This document shows, piece by piece, positions 1 to 8,672 of a stretch of DNA of 64,000 nucleotides (positions are counted from its first letter, which is position 1; each line of letters opens with the position of its first letter). The notes beneath the pieces were generated by a model. The model had not been told where the DNA came from. It saw only the letters and a list, made by a program, of their open reading frames with translations, and did not search any database. The stretch covers positions 84,556-148,555 of the forward strand of contig CANQCV010000001.1 of NCBI GenBank assembly GCA_947591045.1. Reading direction: 5' to 3'. Source of the DNA: an uncultured Clostridia bacterium (GTDB taxonomy: Bacteria; Bacillota; Clostridia; TANB77; CAG-508). Made by a program: the position numbers and the translations under genes.

Positions 1-30
1 TACCATACCTTTTACAAATTTCATATTCAT
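1..30 (-). CDS. Start of an unknown gene, cut by the window edge
   Basis: Only the first ten codons are inside the window (MNMKFVKGMV). The start is supported by a strong Shine-Dalgarno sequence (GGAGG at 40-44), nine bases upstream of the ATG at 30. The gene would follow the TauE/SafE pair on the same strand, about 55 bp downstream of it. Function cannot be judged from ten residues. Confidence 0.6.
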   Translation of the reverse strand, partial: MNMKFVKGMV

Positions 31-83
31 TCTTATTAGCCTCCTTTTTTGTTATTTATTACTATTATGTCTATTTTTATATT

Positions 84-456
84 TTATATTCTATGAACTT
101 TGGAATTTTTTATATATTCATATGTCTGATATATTGCAATTAAAATTAAAAAATATCCAAAGCATTTCTTTAAAAGGCCTACTTCCATTTTCGTAGATAT
201 AACCGCTCCAACAAAAGCTCCCAAAATTCCCCATAAACAAATTGGTATAGCTATTTTTAAATTAATATTTTTATTTTTTAAACTAACAATAATCGCAGAA
301 ACTGCTGTCGGTACAAAAAAGATAACATTTGTGGCTTGTGCTACATGTTGTTCAATGTTTAGAAATAGTGTCACAAATAAAATTAAAATAGTTCCTCCGC
401 CCATTCCCATACCACCGAATAATACCTGAAACTGCACCAATTAAAACTTCAATCAT
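84..456 (-). CDS. TauE/SafE-type half-size permease, read through a +1 shift at CGG
   Basis: This is a small TauE/SafE (DUF81) membrane protein of about 123 residues, a family of putative anion or sulfite exporters. The second half-protein of the same type lies immediately upstream (466-810), so the two probably pair. The only start with a good ribosome binding site (AGGAGA) is the ATG at 456. From there the frame runs MIEVLIGAVSGII and then hits CGG at 415-417, after which it degenerates. Skipping one base continues into GGMGMGGGTILI, the glycine-rich motif of the family, and then three to four hydrophobic helices to the stop at 84. A TTG at 440 opens the second frame but has no ribosome binding site. 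This is one of eight such sites in the window. Substrate is unknown. Confidence 0.72.
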
Positions 457-465
457 ACTTTTCTC

Positions 466-810
466 CTATTTTATAATAATACTAATTCCTGCATAAAATA
501 AAAACAATATAAAAGATAATTGCAAAAATTTAGTCGGAACTTTATTAAGCAGTTTTCCACCTATAATTCCTCCTACAATTCCTCCTATCGCACATTTTAT
601 TCCAAGATTCCAATCTATAAAATTATTCCTACTATATACAATAGCTGCAACAATTACCATTGGCAAAATACAAAAAAGTGATGTGGCTCTTGATTGTTTT
701 TCATTTAGTTTTAAAAAATATATAAAAATAGGCACCAAAACAAGCCCTCCACCTGCTGAAAACATTCCACTAATTAAGCCAGCTATTATTCCAATTAACA
801 TATTTTTCAT
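466..810 (-). CDS. TauE/SafE-type half-size permease (first half)
   Basis: A membrane protein of about 114 residues with the TauE/SafE signature GMFSAGGGLVLVPIF near the N-terminus and four hydrophobic segments. It is half the usual family size and is followed after 9 bp by a second half-protein, so a two-gene transporter is likely. The start is uncertain. ATG codons at 810 and 801 fit the family N-terminus (MKNMLIG), but no clear ribosome binding site precedes them, and the frame stays open further upstream. Substrate cannot be told from sequence. Confidence 0.75.
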   Translation of the reverse strand: MKNMLIGIIAGLISGMFSAGGGLVLVPIFIYFLKLNEKQSRATSLFCILPMVIVAAIVYSRNNFIDWNLGIKCAIGGIVGGIIGGKLLNKVPTKFLQLSFILFLFYAGISIIIK

Positions 811-838
811 GTTATTATTATGTATAGAAATTTTAAAA

Positions 839-1066
839 TTATCCTTTTTTTGCTTCTTTATATCCTTTTTGATAAAAAGTATTAAACATATTTTCAGCAA
901 TTTCTGTCAAAACATTATCACATATTAACATTTGACTCACTATGCTTTGTCTTAATTCGCAATTTTCAATATTATCTACTTTATCAAAAAATTTCTGTAA
1001 TTCTCTTAAATATAGCTTATTTTCTTCTTTCCATGTTCTATCACATTTTTCATTTTTTACTTTCAT
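839..1066 (-). CDS. Small hypothetical protein, 75 aa
   Basis: I do not recognise this protein. It is hydrophilic and charged, has two cysteines, and probably is a small helical cytoplasmic protein. The ATG at 1066 is preceded by a good AAGGAG site. It reads in the same direction as the TauE/SafE pair and ends about 30 bp before it, so the three may be co-transcribed. Codon use matches the neighbourhood. Confidence 0.6.
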   Translation of the reverse strand: MKVKNEKCDRTWKEENKLYLRELQKFFDKVDNIENCELRQSIVSQMLICDNVLTEIAENMFNTFYQKGYKEAKKG

Positions 1067-1121
1067 AATTCTCCTTTTTACTTATTATTTATATTTTATA
1101 TATTAGTTAAATATAATTATA

Positions 1122-1147
1122 CAAAAATACTAGCGTATATGCTAGTA
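1122..1147 (-). terminator. Probable intrinsic terminator after the cysteine desulfurase
   Basis: A 7-bp stem (TACTAGC/GCTAGTA, 1128-1134 with 1141-1147) with a 6-base loop is followed on the minus strand by ATTTTTGT. It sits about 50 bp after the stop of the upstream gene. Confidence 0.55.
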
Positions 1148-1197
1148 CTTTTATTCATATTTTTATAAATTTTTTTATTAATATCAAATACAGTATA

Positions 1198-2337
1198 TTA
1201 TTTTCTCATATTAGATACTAATTCTTGCAAAGTTTTTATTAAAAAGTCTACATCTTCTTTTGTATTAGTTTTTCCAAAAGAAACCCTTAAGGTGCTATTT
1301 GCCATCTTTGAATCTAAACCAATTGCAGTTAAAACATGTGATGGTGCCGAATCTCCTGTAGAACATGCAGAACCTGCTGATGCACAAATTCCAACCTCAT
1401 CTAGCTTTAATAAAAGTTCTTGTGCATCTATTCCTATAAATGAAAAATTACTGTTACCTGGAAGTCTTTGAACTCTATCCCCATTTAATTTTACATTTGG
1501 AATTGTATTTTCAACTTGTTCAATATAATAATCTCTTAAAGATTTTAGTTTTTGGTTATATCCATCAAATTCTTGATAAATTAACTCTATAGCTTTACCA
1601 AGACCTACAATTTCTGCAACATTTTCTGTTCCTGCTCTTTTATCTTTTTCTTGGTGCCCGCCATCTTGTAATTTTTCAAACTCTATGCCTTCCCTTACAT
1701 ATAAAGCACCAACGCCTTTTGGTGCATAAAATTTATGTCCAGACATGGATAATAAGTCAATATTTAATTGTTTTGCATCAATTTTAACATTTCCTATTGC
1801 TTGCACTGCATCAGTATGAAATAAAATATTATGCTGTTTTGCAATTTTTCCTATTTCTTCTATAGGTTCTATTGTTCCTATCTCATTATTTGCAAACATA
1901 ATGCTAATTAAAATTGTATCTTCACAAATACTATTTATTAATTCATTAATATCTATTTTTCCATTTTCATCTACATTTAGATATGTCACTCTAAAGCCTT
2001 GTTTTTCTAGAGTTTTACAAGTATTTAAAACAGCATGATGTTCTATTTTACTAGTAATAATGTGATTTCCTTTATTTCTTTTTGCATAACATACTCCTTT
2101 TATAGCAAGGTTATCACTTTCACTACCACAAGAAGTAAAATAGATTTCATGTAGCTTTACTTTTAGTGCATTTGCCACCTGAAGTCTTGCTTTGTCTAAA
2201 CCCCTTTTTGCTTCTCTACCTATACGATAAATAGCTGACGCATTACCATAATTTATACCAAAATATGGAATCATTTCTTTTAAAACTTCTTCTCTAACAG
2301 CAGTAGTTGCTGCATTATCAAAATATCGTATTTGCAT
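1198..2337 (-). CDS. Cysteine desulfurase (NifS/IscS class)
   Basis: This PLP enzyme of 379 residues removes sulfur from cysteine to supply Fe-S cluster and thio-tRNA synthesis. It begins with the family sequence YFDNAATT. The PLP lysine is in SGHKFYAPKG near residue 205, and the persulfide cysteine is in the loop SAGSACSTGDSAPSH near residue 325. That loop is the longer IscS/NifS type rather than the SufS type. The ATG at 2337 follows AAGGAG. No iscU or thiI-like partner is adjacent; the upstream gene is a small membrane protein. I leave the symbol open because several desulfurase paralogues are usual in Clostridia. Confidence 0.93.
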   Translation of the reverse strand: MQIRYFDNAATTAVREEVLKEMIPYFGINYGNASAIYRIGREAKRGLDKARLQVANALKVKLHEIYFTSCGSESDNLAIKGVCYAKRNKGNHIITSKIEHHAVLNTCKTLEKQGFRVTYLNVDENGKIDINELINSICEDTILISIMFANNEIGTIEPIEEIGKIAKQHNILFHTDAVQAIGNVKIDAKQLNIDLLSMSGHKFYAPKGVGALYVREGIEFEKLQDGGHQEKDKRAGTENVAEIVGLGKAIELIYQEFDGYNQKLKSLRDYYIEQVENTIPNVKLNGDRVQRLPGNSNFSFIGIDAQELLLKLDEVGICASAGSACSTGDSAPSHVLTAIGLDSKMANSTLRVSFGKTNTKEDVDFLIKTLQELVSNMRK

Positions 2338-2353
2338 AAATCATACTCCTTAA

Positions 2354-2390
2354 AAAACAAAAAAACACATACTATATTATATGTGCTTTT
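2354..2390 (-). terminator. Intrinsic terminator between 2411 and the desulfurase gene
   Basis: Stem CACATA/TATGTG (2366-2371 with 2380-2385) with an 8-base loop, followed on the minus strand by seven Ts. It ends the transcript of the 115-aa membrane protein gene just before the desulfurase start. Confidence 0.6.
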
Positions 2391-2410
2391 TGTATAAGTA
2401 TTACTCTGTT

Positions 2411-2758
2411 TTATTTTACTTTTTCAGTATCATTATTCCATCTATCTACTCTAATATTTTTATATGTATCTAATACTTCTGAATATTTACGATATTCGTC
2501 TTCCCAAATCATGTTTGGAATTCTATCAAATGCACTAAATACTTTTTCTGCCTCACTTAAAAAAATAACTTGCTCTTGTGGTGTCATATTGTTATATTTT
2601 TTTGAGAATATGTATAATTTATCTAACATTTGGTTTGCTTGAATAAAACCCCAAAAATCTTTTACTTTAATTCCTGCTAGTCTAATTTGAAATACAGAAA
2701 ATGCTATTAAAGCTATTATCATAAAAATTAAAATATATATAATGGCTACGAACTCCAT
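2411..2758 (-). CDS. Membrane-anchored hypothetical protein, 115 aa
   Basis: One N-terminal transmembrane helix (about residues 3-23) is followed by a soluble region of about 90 residues with aromatic and charged positions (DFWGFIQ, RIPNMIWEDEYRKY). The N-in or N-out topology cannot be told. I do not recognise the family. A terminator-like hairpin follows the gene, so it is probably a single-gene unit. Confidence 0.65.
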   Translation of the reverse strand: MEFVAIIYILIFMIIALIAFSVFQIRLAGIKVKDFWGFIQANQMLDKLYIFSKKYNNMTPQEQVIFLSEAEKVFSAFDRIPNMIWEDEYRKYSEVLDTYKNIRVDRWNNDTEKVK

Positions 2759-2848
2759 TTATTTACACTCCTATATAGTTTTCATAAGTAACTCTATATA
2801 AGATTATACCATTTTAGAGAATGTTCTGCAACTATTTTTTACCAAAAT

Positions 2849-2876
2849 AGCAGAAAGAGGCTGTTCTCTTTCTGCT
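2849..2876 (-). terminator. Intrinsic terminator after the first pilin/lectin-like gene
   Basis: Perfect 11-bp stem AGCAGAAAGAG/CTCTTTCTGCT with a 6-base loop, followed on the minus strand by ATTTTGG. A hairpin with the same AGCAGAA arm follows the paralogous gene (5978-6006), so the 3' ends of the two loci are also related. Confidence 0.65.
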
Positions 2877-2883
2877 GTTTTAT

Positions 2884-4272
2884 TTAGTTAATATACAACA
2901 CGACACGGAAACCTAAGTAGAGATACTTACTAGTTGCATTGTAATCTCCGGGACGATAGGAAATAGGATTGTTAGTACCGTTGCCACTAAAAGCTCCACC
3001 ACGAGGAACTGCGTACTTGACACTGTTTGTTTCTGTTTTGTTGTGATAACCTGTTTCTGTTGTCCACTCGTATATATTTCCTGCCATATCATAAATATTT
3101 TTTAATTTGAATTCACCTACTGCTCCTGTTGATAATTCTAACCTTTTTGATAATGTATAATTTGTTGAATTATAACTTGTACCATTTGTATAATCTGTTG
3201 CAATATATTTTAGTCTTCCTTCTCCATTTTCTGTTAAAGTTTCTTCTCCTAGTTTTGGTCGTCCTGTCTTATATTTACTTGGATATACCCAACCTTGAGT
3301 ACCAGTTTGTTCTTCTTTTACTGTTGCATATAAATATTGTGCATATAAAACATCTTCTGTTAATTGTGTTTCATTATTAGTATAATTTCCATAATCTTTG
3401 CTATCTGTTACTATATTTGCTTTTTCTTGTTCACTTGCTATCCATTCTACTGTTCTATCCCATGCATAACCATCTATTAAACTACTTGTTACGCCATAAT
3501 TACTACCTTCTTTATACATATCTCTTGATACTGTTACTGCATTTTTATGCTCTATATAATTCCATGCTTGCACCCCTTGCTTACTTACCGGCGTGTATTG
3601 GTCTGTATTTTTACTATTGCCATTAGTATCAGTATTTGTATAATATATCATCTCTTTATTATTGTCATTTTTTACAGAAAATGGTGCATTATCTGGTACT
3701 CCTGCCTCAAATCTTCCTACATAAAAGCCACCATTATTTGCTACACTTTTCTTATTTGTTTCTATATCTGACTCTTCTTTCCAATCTGTATAATTTTTAT
3801 AATCACGATTCACCTTCCATTGGTTGTCTCCATTATATGTATGTTGCTTATACTGTTTCTCTGTACATGGCACCCATACAAATTGATTCCTTTCAGCATC
3901 CTCTATTACTATTCCGTCTTCTACTTTTGTTCCATACTCTGGCTTTACTTTAAAACCCTTTGGTACTGTTACTTCTTTTCCATATACATCTTCTGCATCT
4001 ACTGTACTTGTTTGTATATCTGTTAATGTATCTACCAATGGTTTACTATTTGGTCCCTTTCCTGTCACTTTCATCATTTCTTCTAGCATTGAATCTAAGC
4101 CCTCTTCTTCTCTCTTACTACTATTTTCATAAGCATCTCTTGCTTGCTCTGCCTTCTTTATTAGCCCATTTTCTCCTACTACCATATTTATACTTACCGT
4201 GGCTAGTATTATTAGTACAATTATGGTTACAACTAGCGCAATTAATGTTATTCCTCTTTCTTTATTTATCAT
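2884..4272 (-). CDS. Pilin-like secreted protein with C-type-lectin/FGE-like domain (copy A)
   Basis: This 462-residue protein begins with a short basic leader and a prepilin-like cleavage site (KERG|ITLIALVV) followed by a hydrophobic helix (about residues 8-30). The usual glutamate at mature position 5 is alanine. A charged linker (about 35-65) leads to a long domain that resembles the formylglycine-generating-enzyme/C-type-lectin fold: FVWVPCTEKQY, then MAGNIYEWTTE, RGGAFSG and the end GFRVVLYIN. The same design is found in paralogue B (6081-7574). The last ~35 codons differ strongly between the two while the frame around them is conserved (PISYR, GFRVVLY). That pattern resembles the variable region of diversity-generating-retroelement target proteins, but no reverse transcriptase is in the window. 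Likely surface-exposed ligand binding; ligand unknown. RBS GAGGAGG precedes the ATG. Confidence 0.8.
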   Translation of the reverse strand: MINKERGITLIALVVTIIVLIILATVSINMVVGENGLIKKAEQARDAYENSSKREEEGLDSMLEEMMKVTGKGPNSKPLVDTLTDIQTSTVDAEDVYGKEVTVPKGFKVKPEYGTKVEDGIVIEDAERNQFVWVPCTEKQYKQHTYNGDNQWKVNRDYKNYTDWKEESDIETNKKSVANNGGFYVGRFEAGVPDNAPFSVKNDNNKEMIYYTNTDTNGNSKNTDQYTPVSKQGVQAWNYIEHKNAVTVSRDMYKEGSNYGVTSSLIDGYAWDRTVEWIASEQEKANIVTDSKDYGNYTNNETQLTEDVLYAQYLYATVKEEQTGTQGWVYPSKYKTGRPKLGEETLTENGEGRLKYIATDYTNGTSYNSTNYTLSKRLELSTGAVGEFKLKNIYDMAGNIYEWTTETGYHNKTETNSVKYAVPRGGAFSGNGTNNPISYRPGDYNATSKYLYLGFRVVLYIN

Positions 4273-4352
4273 GGAAATCTCCTCCTCTTTTGTTAATATG
4301 TGTTATTTTTTTATTTATATTCATTGTACATTTGATTTAATTCTTTTATTGT

Positions 4353-4381
4353 ATTATATATTTTCACGACATAAATGTCAA
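4353..4381 (-). promoter_or_regulatory. Consensus sigma-A promoter directly upstream of copy A
   Basis: On the minus strand TTGACA (4381-4376), a 17-base spacer and TATAAT (4358-4353). It lies between the leader-cassette terminator and the gene at 2884-4272, so that gene can be transcribed without reading through the terminator. No equally good promoter is present at the same place for copy B. Confidence 0.75.
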
Positions 4382-4450
4382 TGTAATGTTTTTTATAAAA
4401 TTTATTAACATATTTCATAATTTTTAAATTTGTAACTAAATGCACACAAA

Positions 4451-4490
4451 AAAGACAGGCTGTTTATTTTTACATAAATAGTCTGTCTTT
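4451..4490 (-). terminator. Strong terminator hairpin closing leader cassette A
   Basis: A stem of up to 17 bp with few mismatches (outer arms AAAGACAG/CTGTCTTT) followed on the minus strand by TTTTTTG. In the long reading frame of the leader mini-ORF the stop codon (TAA, 4472-4470) falls exactly in the loop, so a ribosome reading that frame would cover the whole 5' arm. Confidence 0.75.
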
Positions 4491-4533
4491 ATATATCACA
4501 AATAAAGCGATTTTTTCGCTTAACTCTATTTTA

Positions 4534-4602
<69 letters not shown>

Positions 4603-4651
4603 GTCCTACTTTTCTCCTTCGTTTGTATGGTCTTGTTTACTTTACTCCTAC

Positions 4652-4680
4652 AGTATAGCTATATTTTTTTATTTAGTCAA
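4652..4680 (-). promoter_or_regulatory. Sigma-A promoter of leader cassette A
   Basis: TTGACT (4680-4675), 17-base spacer, TATACT (4657-4652). The same layout (TTGACA-17-TATACT) precedes cassette B. The predicted start lies about 40 bases before the mini-ORF. Confidence 0.72.
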
Positions 4681-4714
4681 GTGTTTTAATTTATTTGTAA
4701 TCTAATTGTAATAT

Positions 4715-5596
4715 TTATAACTTCTTTATTTCTTCTTCTGTAAGTCCTGTTATTCTAATAATTACTTCTATTGCTATTCCCTCTTCCAACATCTTTTTAG
4801 CATCTTCTTTTTTTCCTTCTAATTTTCCTTCCCTTAAGGCTTGCTCTTGTTGTTCTCTATAATACCTTTGCGCACTTCTTTCGTCTCTTATGTATTTCTC
4901 CTTTAAAAATGCTAGTCTCCTTAACTCTTCATCTTGACTTATCTCGTCTAACTCCTCTACTGCCTCTTTTATCTCTTCATTCTCTTTTGCCATTTTTGCT
5001 ACCTCCATACTATTCGGATTATCCAAAAACATTAACCATTGGGCTATTTCGTCTCTTCTATTTTCTTCTATTCTCTTTCTCGCCTTTGGTATCTCTAGTA
5101 TAACAATCTCTAACTTCTCTGTCAATACTTTTCTTGGTTCTTCTTCTAACATTATTTTCCACTTCGCACCTAGCTTTTCTACTCCTTCCATCTCTTTTAA
5201 TTCAAGGTCTGTTATTAATATTCCTATCGTTTTATGTAATTCTTGATACTTGTCACCCTCTTTTAATTGTTCTCCGAATGCTCTACTCCAATAGTACAAT
5301 ATTCTATCTATTATATTTCCTTTATTTGCTAATTGTACTTCTACATTACATATTGTTCCTCCCTCTAGCTCTGTCCTTAAATCTAATATCCCTAGTTTTT
5401 CGTCTGGATATTTTTTTATTAAGTTTCTATCTTTATCCATATTTAATACTTTTACTTTTTCTTGTAATAAACTTGATATGAAGTAGCCTGTTATCTTTTC
5501 TTTATGCACTCTAAATAATGAGTGAAATACTACATCTATTTTTGGTGTTAACAAACTCTTCTTTTCTTCATTTGTTTGAATATTTTCTTTTATCAT
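4715..5596 (-). CDS. Rpn-family PD-(D/E)XK nuclease / putative transposase
   Basis: This 293-residue protein belongs to the Rpn (recombination-promoting nuclease; PDDEXK transposase-like) group. The N-terminal nuclease part contains TPKIDVVFHSLF, then GILDLRTELEGG and the catalytic-type EVQL motif (about residues 65-85). The C-terminus carries the charged QEQALREGKLEGKKE stretch and the LLxxGI-type tail (MLEEGIAIEVIIRITGLTEEEI) typical of the family. The ATG at 5596 follows AGAGG; an upstream in-frame ATG at 5629 lacks a site. No inverted repeats or target duplication are visible, so it is not a clear mobile element here. It lies between the two pilin/lectin loci. Confidence 0.82.
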   Translation of the reverse strand: MIKENIQTNEEKKSLLTPKIDVVFHSLFRVHKEKITGYFISSLLQEKVKVLNMDKDRNLIKKYPDEKLGILDLRTELEGGTICNVEVQLANKGNIIDRILYYWSRAFGEQLKEGDKYQELHKTIGILITDLELKEMEGVEKLGAKWKIMLEEEPRKVLTEKLEIVILEIPKARKRIEENRRDEIAQWLMFLDNPNSMEVAKMAKENEEIKEAVEELDEISQDEELRRLAFLKEKYIRDERSAQRYYREQQEQALREGKLEGKKEDAKKMLEEGIAIEVIIRITGLTEEEIKKL

Positions 5597-5977
5597 ATTT
5601 TTTCCTCTTTTTAATATGTATTTATACATATTCTTTCTTTATATATTTTAAATGTCTTAAATATGCTATTAGTAAATAAACTAACACCTCCTTTAACAAT
5701 AAAATATTACTATCATAAAAAGTCTTTAGATAGTTTTAATTAATACACTTAAATTTGTTAAATAGTTTTGTGGGTAATTTTTAAGAATAAAAACAAATTG
5801 TAAATTAAAAATTAAATAGATTATATAATAAATCATAAATTAACATAGAATATTTTTATAAAATTAATCTATGTTAAAGAATTGTAATAACATACCTATT
5901 ACATTTAATAACAGTATTAAACCATATTATTTTAATATATTCAAGATAAATCGTTCGACCTTTTTCGACATAAAAAT
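5597..5977. other. Intergenic stretch without recognised features
   Basis: About 380 bp of very AT-rich sequence between the Rpn gene and the terminator of copy B. I see no open frame with a ribosome binding site, no strong hairpin and no repeat shared with the rest of the window. Confidence 0.6.
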
Positions 5978-6006
5978 AGCAGAAGAGGAATAATTCCTTT
6001 TCTGCT
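5978..6006 (-). terminator. Intrinsic terminator after copy B
   Basis: Stem AGCAGAAnAGGAAT with its complement (5978-6006), nearly perfect, followed on the minus strand by ATTTTTATG. It lies about 75 bp after the stop of the gene at 6081. Confidence 0.6.
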
Positions 6007-6080
6007 AAAATGTCACAAAAGTGACAGTGATGTTTTTCAATTTACACAAAATTTATTACACTCTCTTACACTCTTGCAAG

Positions 6081-7574
6081 TTACTTAACATAAAGTACAA
6101 CACGAAACCCAATACTAGTGAAAGTGAAAGAGTTTGTAAAGTCGCCACGACGATATGAAATAGGAGCGTTAGCACTGTTGTATTCAAAGCTACCACCACG
6201 AAGAATTACATATTTCGTATCTGTTACAGTATTTATGGCGTCATGATAACCTGTTTCTGTTGTCCATTCCCATATATTTCCTGCCATATCATATATGTTT
6301 CTTAATTTGAAATCACTTAATACTCCCGTTGATAATTCTACTCTTTTTAATAATGTGTGTGTTGTTGTGCTATAATTTGAACCATTTGTGTAATCTGCTG
6401 AATTATATTTTAGAATTCCTTCTCCGTTCTCTTTTAGTTCTTCTTCTCCTAACTTTGCTAGCCCTCTCTTATATTTATTTGCATATACCCAACCTGTTGC
6501 TTCTCCAGTTTGTCCAGGTTTTAATTTTGCTATCATATGTTGTGCATATAAGACATTTTCTGTTAATAGTGTTGTATTATTGTTATAATTTCCATGGGTA
6601 CTACTTTCTGATGCTATATTAGTGTAACTCTCCCCTAACCATTCTACTGTTCTGTCCCATGCTATTCCGTCTATCAAGGCACTTGTTACTCCATAGTTAC
6701 TTTCTGCTCCACTATACATATTTTTTGATACTTCTACTGCATTTGTTTGACTTATATAGGTCCATGCTTGCATACCTTGTTTACTTACTGGTCTTAATTT
6801 TGTTTTAACATTATTTATTATTTCTTCTGTTACATTTTTTGACTTATTTTCATTACTGTTACTATCTGTATAATATGGCATTGTTTCTCTATTACTCTCA
6901 TTATTTATAGAAAATGATGCATTATCTGGCACTCCTGCCTCATATCTTCCTATATAAAATCCTCCATTTTTTGCTACACTTAATGCATTTCCACCTTCTT
7001 CTTGCCAATCTTTATAGTTTCTGTAATGTTCTGTTTTCCAATTTCCATTTCCGTCATCTGTATGATTCTCACTTTTTGTGTCGTCTATTTTTTTTGTATT
7101 ATATTCATGCTTTTTATACTGTTCTTCTGTGCATGGTACCCATACAAATTGGTTACCATCTTCGTCTTCTATTACTATTCCGTCACTTACAGTTGTTCCA
7201 CACTCTGGTACTACTTTAAAGCCTTTTGGTACTGTTACTTCTTTTCCGTACTTATCTTCTGCTTTTACTGTTCTTTTTTGTATTTCTGTTAAGCCGTCTA
7301 CTAATGGTTTTCCATTTAGTCCTTGTGGTAATTTCCTTAATTCCATTAAATAGTCATATTCTTCTACAATTGAATCTAAACCTTCTTCTTCTTTTTTGCT
7401 ACTATTTTCATATGCATCTCTTGCTTGCTCTGCTTTCTTTATTAGCCCATTTTCTCCTACTACCATATTTATACTTACTGTTGCTAGTATTATTAAAACG
7501 ATTATTGTTACAACAAGGGCAATTAATGTGATTCCTTTTTCTTTTCTTCCTGTCATTTGTTTTCTTTCTTCCAT
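6081..7574 (-). CDS. Pilin-like secreted protein with C-type-lectin/FGE-like domain (copy B)
   Basis: Paralogue of 2884-4272, about 497 residues. The ATG at 7574 follows AGGAGG. The frame is open to 7697 but has no ribosome binding site there. The N-terminus has a basic leader, the prepilin-like site EKG|ITLIALVV and one hydrophobic helix that is almost identical to copy A. The lectin/FGE-like part again shows FVWVPCTEEQY, MAGNIWEWTTE, RGGSF and GFRVVLYVK. The final variable stretch has the same length as in copy A, but about half of its residues differ. A GC-rich hairpin (GGGTGACC-ATT-GGTCGCCC, near 7597-7615) lies just before the ribosome binding site. Probably exported and processed by a prepilin peptidase such as 32288-33028. 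Role as a variable surface binder is inferred. Confidence 0.8.
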   Translation of the reverse strand: MEERKQMTGRKEKGITLIALVVTIIVLIILATVSINMVVGENGLIKKAEQARDAYENSSKKEEEGLDSIVEEYDYLMELRKLPQGLNGKPLVDGLTEIQKRTVKAEDKYGKEVTVPKGFKVVPECGTTVSDGIVIEDEDGNQFVWVPCTEEQYKKHEYNTKKIDDTKSENHTDDGNGNWKTEHYRNYKDWQEEGGNALSVAKNGGFYIGRYEAGVPDNASFSINNESNRETMPYYTDSNSNENKSKNVTEEIINNVKTKLRPVSKQGMQAWTYISQTNAVEVSKNMYSGAESNYGVTSALIDGIAWDRTVEWLGESYTNIASESSTHGNYNNNTTLLTENVLYAQHMIAKLKPGQTGEATGWVYANKYKRGLAKLGEEELKENGEGILKYNSADYTNGSNYSTTTHTLLKRVELSTGVLSDFKLRNIYDMAGNIWEWTTETGYHDAINTVTDTKYVILRGGSFEYNSANAPISYRRGDFTNSFTFTSIGFRVVLYVK

Positions 7575-7716
7575 TTTTAATTTTCCTCCTATCTCGGGCG
7601 ACCAATGGTCACCCCCTACAATAGCTATTTTTACAATGTAATAATAATATTTTTTGAGTGGAAAAAAAATTATAATTACATTGCACAATTTGTACATTTA
7701 TAAAAAAGCATGCAAA

Positions 7717-7755
7717 AAAGACAGGCTATTATTTTTACATAAATAGTCTGTCTTT
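7717..7755 (-). terminator. Terminator hairpin closing leader cassette B
   Basis: Same hairpin as 4451-4490 (arms AAAGACAG/CTGTCTTT, one base shorter on one side), followed on the minus strand by TTTTTTG. The stop of the long leader frame again lies in the loop. Confidence 0.72.
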
Positions 7756-7790
7756 ATATATCACAAATAAAGCGATTTTTTCGCTTAATT

Positions 7791-7865
7791 CTATTTTGCT
7801 AAATTGTAGCTCTCTCTCTCTCTCTCTCTCTCTCTTACAGCCTTAAGGCTTTTGTAGCTTTTCAT
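7791..7865 (-). CDS. Leader mini-ORF with (AG)13 tract, copy B
   Basis: The ATG at 7865 lies about 12 bases after a GAGG site. The frame reads MKSYKSLKAV, Arg-Glu repeats, then ends after SYNLAK (24 residues) with the present 13 AG units. With 12 or 15 units it would run on to the same 24-residue tail as copy A and stop in the terminator loop. So both cassettes as assembled are out of phase for the long frame, each in a different way (13 versus 14 units). Confidence 0.48.
   Translation of the reverse strand: MKSYKSLKAVRERERERESYNLAK
7810..7835. repeat. Dinucleotide repeat (CT)13 / (AG)13
   Basis: Twenty-six bases of uninterrupted CT on the plus strand within the leader mini-ORF of cassette B. 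Confidence 0.97.
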
Positions 7866-7908
7866 TTGCACTTTTTTCCTCTTTTCCTTTGCTTTTTTCT
7901 ATGGTTAA

Positions 7909-7937
7909 AGTATATCTATTTATTTTTATTTTGTCAA
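7909..7937 (-). promoter_or_regulatory. Sigma-A promoter of leader cassette B
   Basis: TTGACA (7937-7932), 17-base spacer, TATACT (7914-7909) on the minus strand, about 45 bases upstream of the mini-ORF. Confidence 0.72.
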
Positions 7938-8032
7938 TGTTTTTATCAATTTACTTTTAAAAGTTCATGTAATTTAATTTACATTTATTAAAAAGTTTGA
8001 TAATATATATAATTATAAGGGGAGAAATAAAT

Positions 8033-8599
8033 ATGGAAACAAATACTAGTATTGTTGTAGTAAATAAGCGTAGAAAAAAATTATCGCGTTTTTATACTCT
8101 ATTACTATATTTTTTAATATTTGCATTTGCTGGTTGGTTACTTGAAACATTTTATAGCGTATATGAACTTGGACATTTTACCAAACGCGGTTTTTTATAT
8201 GGTCCACTTTGCCCTATATATGGCTGGGGAGCATTAATATTAATAATCTTTTTTCGTCAGTATAAAGGAAAAAGTATAAAATTATTTTTTTACTCAGCTA
8301 TTGTATTTTCATTTTTTGAATATATAGTAAGTTATGGTATGGATGCTCTTTTTGCTGCAAAATGGTGGGACTATTCAGCAGAATTTTTTAATTTAAATGG
8401 TAGAATAAGCATTTTTTATTCTTTCGTTTGGGGAATTTCTGCTATACTATTTATTAACCACATATATCCATTTTTTAAAAAGAAATTAAATATTATTTTG
8501 TTAAAAATACCATATACTTTTCAATTACATACTTTGCAAATTTTAGGAATCATTTTAATAGCAGATACTATACTATCTTTTATACGAAATTTAATCTAG
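8033..8599 (+). CDS. CmpB-type putative ABC transporter permease
   Basis: A 188-residue membrane protein with about five hydrophobic segments. The sequence FAFAGWLLETFYSVYELGHFTKRGFLYGPLCPIYG is characteristic of the family annotated as putative ABC transporter permease (ABC_trans_CmpB). No ATPase gene is adjacent, so a transport role is not shown here. The ATG at 8033 is preceded by AAGGGGAG. It is divergent from the pilin/lectin locus. Confidence 0.72.
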   Translation: METNTSIVVVNKRRKKLSRFYTLLLYFLIFAFAGWLLETFYSVYELGHFTKRGFLYGPLCPIYGWGALILIIFFRQYKGKSIKLFFYSAIVFSFFEYIVSYGMDALFAAKWWDYSAEFFNLNGRISIFYSFVWGISAILFINHIYPFFKKKLNIILLKIPYTFQLHTLQILGIILIADTILSFIRNLI

Positions 8600-8672
8600 A
8601 CAATATTTATTTTATGTGATATAATGCATTCACGGTTTATTCTAAAATACTTTTTAAGGAGGAAATCCCACT

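Noticed and set aside
84-900. The TauE/SafE region as a single pseudogene
   Set aside because: Two separate starts with a clear stop between them, and half-size pairs are known in this family; only the second half has a break, and that is a CGG site.
3129-4408. Several plus-strand open frames rich in Leu and Tyr opposite the pilin/lectin gene
   Set aside because: They mirror the coding strand of a well-supported gene, have no ribosome binding sites and have low-complexity composition.
7408-7605. Lysine/arginine-rich open frame overlapping the start of copy B
   Set aside because: It is an alternate frame of the conserved pilin-like leader region.
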